Positions 62,601 through 64,000 of a DNA stretch of 64,000 bases are shown piece by piece. The stretch spans positions 372,001-436,000 of the forward strand of contig NZ_SLXS01000002.1 in the NCBI RefSeq assembly GCF_004340785.1. Direction: 5' to 3'. This DNA is from Tumebacillus sp. BK434. Its GTDB lineage: Bacteria > Bacillota > Bacilli > Tumebacillales > Tumebacillaceae. Below the pieces are notes generated by a model. That model made no database searches. It was not told the origin of the DNA and worked only from the letters and a program-made list of their open reading frames with translations. How positions within the stretch are numbered: the first letter of the stretch is position 1; each line of letters begins with the position of its first letter. The translations under genes were made by a program, and so were the position numbers.

Positions 62601-62896
62601 TGATGTTCGTGCTGCAAAACGTGTCGGCCGATGTGTTGCAACTGCCCGGCGTGGAGGTCGCTCCGGAAGTGTCGCATCATGGCGGGGCGAAGTATGACCT
62701 GACCTTGTCGTTTTTAGATGGCGGGGACGTGCTGTACGGGCAGATGGAGTACAGTACGGAACTGTTTGCGGAAGGGACGGTGGGGTGGATGATCGACCAG
62801 CTCGTCGCTTTGCTGGAAGGGATTGTGGCTGCTCCGGATACGCGGATTGCGGCGTTGGAGATGCAAGAAAGTTCTTTGGATGAGTTGTTTTTGTAG
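56603..62896 (+). CDS. Nonribosomal peptide synthetase, A-T-C-A-T-C
   Basis: Protein of 2097 residues with GGAGCGAGGTG before the ATG. Domains: A1 (about 10-500; YTSGSTGKPKG at 154, YGPTE, GRIDGQVKIRG), T1 (FELGGHSL, Ser547), C1 (about 590-1040), A2 (about 1075-1560; YTSGSTGTPKG at 1223), T2 (YLGGHSL, Ser1601) and C2 (about 1640-2080). It starts without a C domain, so A1 is the loading module. It ends 10-20 residues after C2 with no A, T or TE, so another synthetase must supply the next residue. C2 has canonical HHIVFDG; C1 has DHLVHDG, with the first His replaced but the catalytic second His kept. No epimerase or methylase domain. Confidence 0.95.
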   Translation: MNEVCDQSVHRLVEQQAAQRPDAVALVGAQETLTYAEMNGRANRLARHLRNKGLGTGQLAAVRLERSVEMVVAMLAILKAGGAYVPLDPGYPQERQEFMLEDAAAKVVLFRDHLELATSAVQVPLDAEAAEIALLSADNLDVEVDVEDPGYVMYTSGSTGKPKGVCIPHRSIKSLVIEPNYCTIGPDDVMLHCASVSFDSTTFEVWGALLNGAKLVVMPSQVPSLAELGAAVRTHGVTVLLLTAGVFAEMAAHHLDDLRGVRDLLSGGDVLSTTAVNAVLEHLPETQMINVYGPTECSTFSTYYRPAREERFTSGVPIGYPLQLRVLFVVDEKGNQTAQGEAGELYIGGAGLGTGYWKRPELSAEKFVQNPFGEGRLYRTGDLVRLREDGVLEFLGRIDGQVKIRGFRVETGEIEHRLMLHGAVKQAVVIAREDRPGDKRLVAYVVPEEGAVSTAAELRAHVADGLPEYMVPAAFVELERIPLTPNGKVDRKQLPAPAADAEAWRGRAEAVLPRTELEQTLTALYEEALGVAGIGVFDNFFELGGHSLIAMKIAARLRDTLPVAVPLQWLFEASSVAELAARIEGQTDAEAGPRAGHALVPVPRDGLLELSFSQERVWFLRKLAPENLSYSFQAEFRYLGQLNVDALQQSLQGMIDRHEIFRTSFPERNGRPYQQIHEPWEVPLPVVDLTGVPAEVREAEVQRLIREEVTQAFEMAALPLVRWKLLRLSAEEHVLIHVEDHLVHDGWSLTVFVDELQQLYKAAVRGEQAALPELEVQFADFAQWERRWMQGEEAQAQLAYWTDRLGGAQYVLDLPTDRPRPPVQRFKGKVFRFDLDAELCDALRAFSKREGVTLYMTLFAAFNVLLHRHTGQEDLLVGSALANRRLKEMEPMIGMLVSNIVLRTQVQGDLTFRELLGQVKEAALEGFAHVGLPFEKLVEALQPDRDLSRNPLFQVSFSFHDSRMPALEMEGLEAVRLTDGLSNETSKFDMNIIVLPRKEQKAGDGITISWEYDIDLFEADTVARMIAQYQELLQAAVAGPETAVGELPLLNAWERERLLTEFSGAGELGSQAMPQGGVLALIEQQAANFHDHVAVVHGGQQVTYGELNRRANALAHRLMELGVGAERTVGILLERSVELVVAVLAVAKAGGAYVPLDPAYPQERLAFLAEDAGLAVLVTTEALRGTLSSLAVPVLVFEQEAQWRGEENPGRTVAADQLAYVIYTSGSTGTPKGVEVEQRALWNLVQWNNAAHGLTREDRTTLLAGTAFDASVWELWPGLAAGATLVIPDEDTRLSPGQLLAFLAEQQVTLCFLPTPLAERVIALEMPAGLKLRRMLTGGDLLHPVAQELPFALVNHYGPTENAVVTTCADVQAGTVPPIGKPISGVELYVLDARLQPVPLGVAGELYVGGNSLARGYRGRPDLTAERFVAHPFRAEGRLYRTGDRVRFLADGNLEFLGRLDGQVKIRGHRVELGEVEASILQQGLVESVVVVARGDGEKRLVAYVTGTGLAVEQVRAGLEAKLPGYMVPSAFVVLEALPLTPNGKVDLRALPEPVLTAESGRGYASPRNEVEAKVAAVFAEVLGVEKVGIHEDFFYLGGHSLLVTQVISRLRDLLDVELPLPAFFADRTAAGVAARIIEDGLAKGQVPKLVCVERTEEMPVSFAQQRLYFLNQLAPENPVYNIPLALRLRGAVRLDALERAVQEIAARHEALRTVFVERAGEVLQRILPEVKVPFAVREASDEAQAAEIVRAEGQHVFDLSAGPLLRVLAVRLGAEEHVLVVNVHHIVFDGWSFGTFAEELAALYTAFVDGIGSPLPAVEAQYADFAVWQRSYLQGKVLEEQLSFWREFLGGPIPQLGLPFDYPRPELPAQRGAMRRFALSAELSQAVKHLCEAEGVTLFMALLAAFDVLLYRLTEQTDLLVGTPVAGRTQSAVEGMIGFFVNTLVLRSDLSGNPTFRELLGRVREMSLQAFAHQEVPFEKLVERLQPERSASQSPFFSVMFVLQNVSADVLQLPGVEVAPEVSHHGGAKYDLTLSFLDGGDVLYGQMEYSTELFAEGTVGWMIDQLVALLEGIVAAPDTRIAALEMQESSLDELFL

Positions 62897-62916
62897 GGGG
62901 ATGGGTGGTCGGGTCT

Positions 62917-63025
62917 GGGCGGGAGATGCTCCGGGTTCACGGTGAAATCTGAACCCTTGATTGAGTAAAACCGTTATAGAGGAAGGGTATAAGATTTCAA
63001 TTTCACCACTCCGCATCTCCCGCCC
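62917..63025. other. Structured intergenic element with long inverted repeat and possible pseudoknot
   Basis: A 13-bp perfect inverted repeat (GGGCGGGAGATGC at 62917-62929, GCATCTCCCGCCC at 63013-63025) encloses 83 nt. Inside, GGGTTCA/TGAACCC (62933-62939, 62950-62956) form a hairpin whose loop contains GGTGAAAT (62941-62948), which can pair with ATTTCACC (63000-63007). It lies between convergent NRPS genes, before the shared terminator. No open frame and no flanking direct repeat were noticed. Confidence 0.6.
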
Positions 63026-63080
63026 TCCCCCGAGGGGCTCTGGTGTTTGGTGGAGGTTTTTGAAAGAGTGAAGAACAGAG

Positions 63081-63125
63081 AAAAGACCTTGGAATGGTGG
63101 TTTTTCCATTCCAAGGTCTTTTTTT
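63081..63125. terminator. Strong bidirectional terminator
   Basis: A 17-bp perfect stem (AAAAGACCTTGGAATGG with CCATTCCAAGGTCTTTT) and an 8-nt loop, followed by further T on the right and preceded by A on the left. It terminates both convergent NRPS transcripts. Confidence 0.95.
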
Positions 63126-64000
63126 AGCGGGGGAGGTGTTGTTTGAGGTGGTTGGTGAGGAGTTTGACGTTCGGTTGTTTCATGATCGTTTCGTGGTCGC
63201 CGGGGACCGGGATCACGTTGATGTTCGCGGAGCAGGCGCCCCAGCCGAGCGTCTGGTCTGTGATGTCGGTGGGCTGCTCTTCGGCGAGGAAGAGCGTGAC
63301 CGTGCCCGGGTATGTCGCGGGCGTGTAACGGTCGTGCGCGTCTTTGATCGCACGATAGACTTTGAGGAGACGTTTGAACTGAAGCAGTTCCACGTCTGGC
63401 GGCAGCAAGTCCATCGCTTGGGCCGCCTCGAAGATGCGGCGGTGGACTTCCTCGGTGTCGAGGTGGATCAGCTCGTCGATCTCCGGCGGGAGGGTGAAGC
63501 CTTTGCCCCGCGCCGTCTTGCGGACGAACCAGATCGCGAATGTCTTCTCATCGGTGTAGTCGCCGTGCTCGGCGATCTTCGGCACGTAGGTGTCGAAGAG
63601 CGAGAGCAGTTCGACTTTTTCGCCGCTGGCGATCAGCTGCTGGGCCATCTCAAAGGCGATGACGCCGCCGAAGCAGTAGCCGCCGATGTAGTAGGGGCCG
63701 GCCGGCTGGACGGTGCGCATCTCGGCGATGTAGGCAGCAGCCGCTTCTTCGATCTGCGCGTGGGCGTCGCGGTCGTCTTGCAGACCTTGCGCCTGGAAGG
63801 CGTAGAAGGGCTGCTCGGCGTCCATGGTCTGGGCGAGGTCGACGTAGTCGAGCACGCCGCCGGTGCCTTCGTGGACGACGAAGAACGGGGTGCGCGAGCC
63901 GGTCGTCTTGAAGCCGATCAAGGGCGAGACGTGGTCGGACGCCTGATCCTGGCGCACGAGCTCGGCCAGATGTTCGATCGTGCCGCCTTGGAAGAGCGCG
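63124..64000 (-). CDS. C-terminal end of an NRPS: carrier-domain tail plus thioesterase (partial)
   Basis: The frame is open across the right window edge. It begins ALFQGGTIEHLAELV, the usual end of a carrier domain, so this is the last part of a larger synthetase and not a stand-alone gene. Thioesterase domain (about 250 residues): PFFVVHEGTGGVLDYVDLA, nucleophile elbow GGYCFGG with Cys instead of the usual Ser, Asp in LSLFDTYVP and His in PGDHETIM. It should release the finished peptide by hydrolysis or cyclisation. It may complete the assembly line of the converging A-T-C-A-T-C protein. Confidence 0.93.
   Translation of the reverse strand, partial: ALFQGGTIEHLAELVRQDQASDHVSPLIGFKTTGSRTPFFVVHEGTGGVLDYVDLAQTMDAEQPFYAFQAQGLQDDRDAHAQIEEAAAAYIAEMRTVQPAGPYYIGGYCFGGVIAFEMAQQLIASGEKVELLSLFDTYVPKIAEHGDYTDEKTFAIWFVRKTARGKGFTLPPEIDELIHLDTEEVHRRIFEAAQAMDLLPPDVELLQFKRLLKVYRAIKDAHDRYTPATYPGTVTLFLAEEQPTDITDQTLGWGACSANINVIPVPGDHETIMKQPNVKLLTNHLKQHLPR

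Noticed and set aside
1-64000. Insertion sequences, prophage genes, integrases, tRNA-linked attachment sites
   Set aside because: No transposase, integrase, recombinase or phage structural protein was recognised, and no tRNA gene was seen.

Overview
The window is about 58-60% GC (by eye), densely coded, with strong AGGAGG-type ribosome binding sites, many TTG and GTG starts, tight U-tracted hairpin terminators, a BceRS/BceAB-type module, XpaC/TelA and HelD proteins. That points to a Gram-positive, high-GC member of the Bacillales. Tumebacillus or a related Alicyclobacillaceae genus is my best guess; it is inferred from gene content, not from a marker gene. No rRNA, tRNA, insertion sequence, phage gene or CRISPR array was seen.

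Region 1 (1-9,932) is a tellurite-type (Ter) stress locus: two TerD proteins, a TerD-TerA fusion, TerC, then a biosynthetic-looking set (HpcH/citrate-lyase-like, PRTase-TRSP, StiP-PELOTA, HAD), then an XpaC-like and a TelA-like protein with their own promoter, and a 33-residue membrane peptide. Region 2 (9,975-23,926) holds a CHASE4-GGDEF-EAL protein, an FAD-only thioredoxin-reductase-like protein, a two-component/MMPL/CopD-like operon, and an 1884-residue FN3-repeat surface protein behind a c-di-GMP-I riboswitch. One locus may thus both turn over and read c-di-GMP.

Region 3 (23,981-33,582) has two methyltransferases, two secreted proteins in an AT-richer patch, an EfeO/B/U-type iron uptake operon with a candidate Fur box, a VOC protein, a pirin, an MFS transporter and a thioesterase. 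Region 4 (33,595-35,067) is a probable deaminase effector: GNRAV-type N-terminal motif, HAE...PCMGC zinc-deaminase signature and a basic tail resembling a nuclear localisation signal.

Region 5 (35,100-45,640) has a DHA2 drug transporter with an operator inside its promoter, a DODA-type dioxygenase, a guanidine-I riboswitch with a paired SMR exporter, cardiolipin synthase, an MFS transporter, a cytochrome P450, a HelD and a membrane-anchored protein. Region 6 (45,649-56,449) has a complete Bce-type peptide-sensing/detoxification module with a BceR-type binding site, a second DHA2 transporter, a VanY-type carboxypeptidase, HPPD and a second HelD. Region 7 (56,603-64,000) has a forward NRPS (A-T-C-A-T-C) that ends in a condensation domain. 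It converges on the end of another NRPS with a cysteine-type thioesterase, and a compact predicted structured element lies between them.
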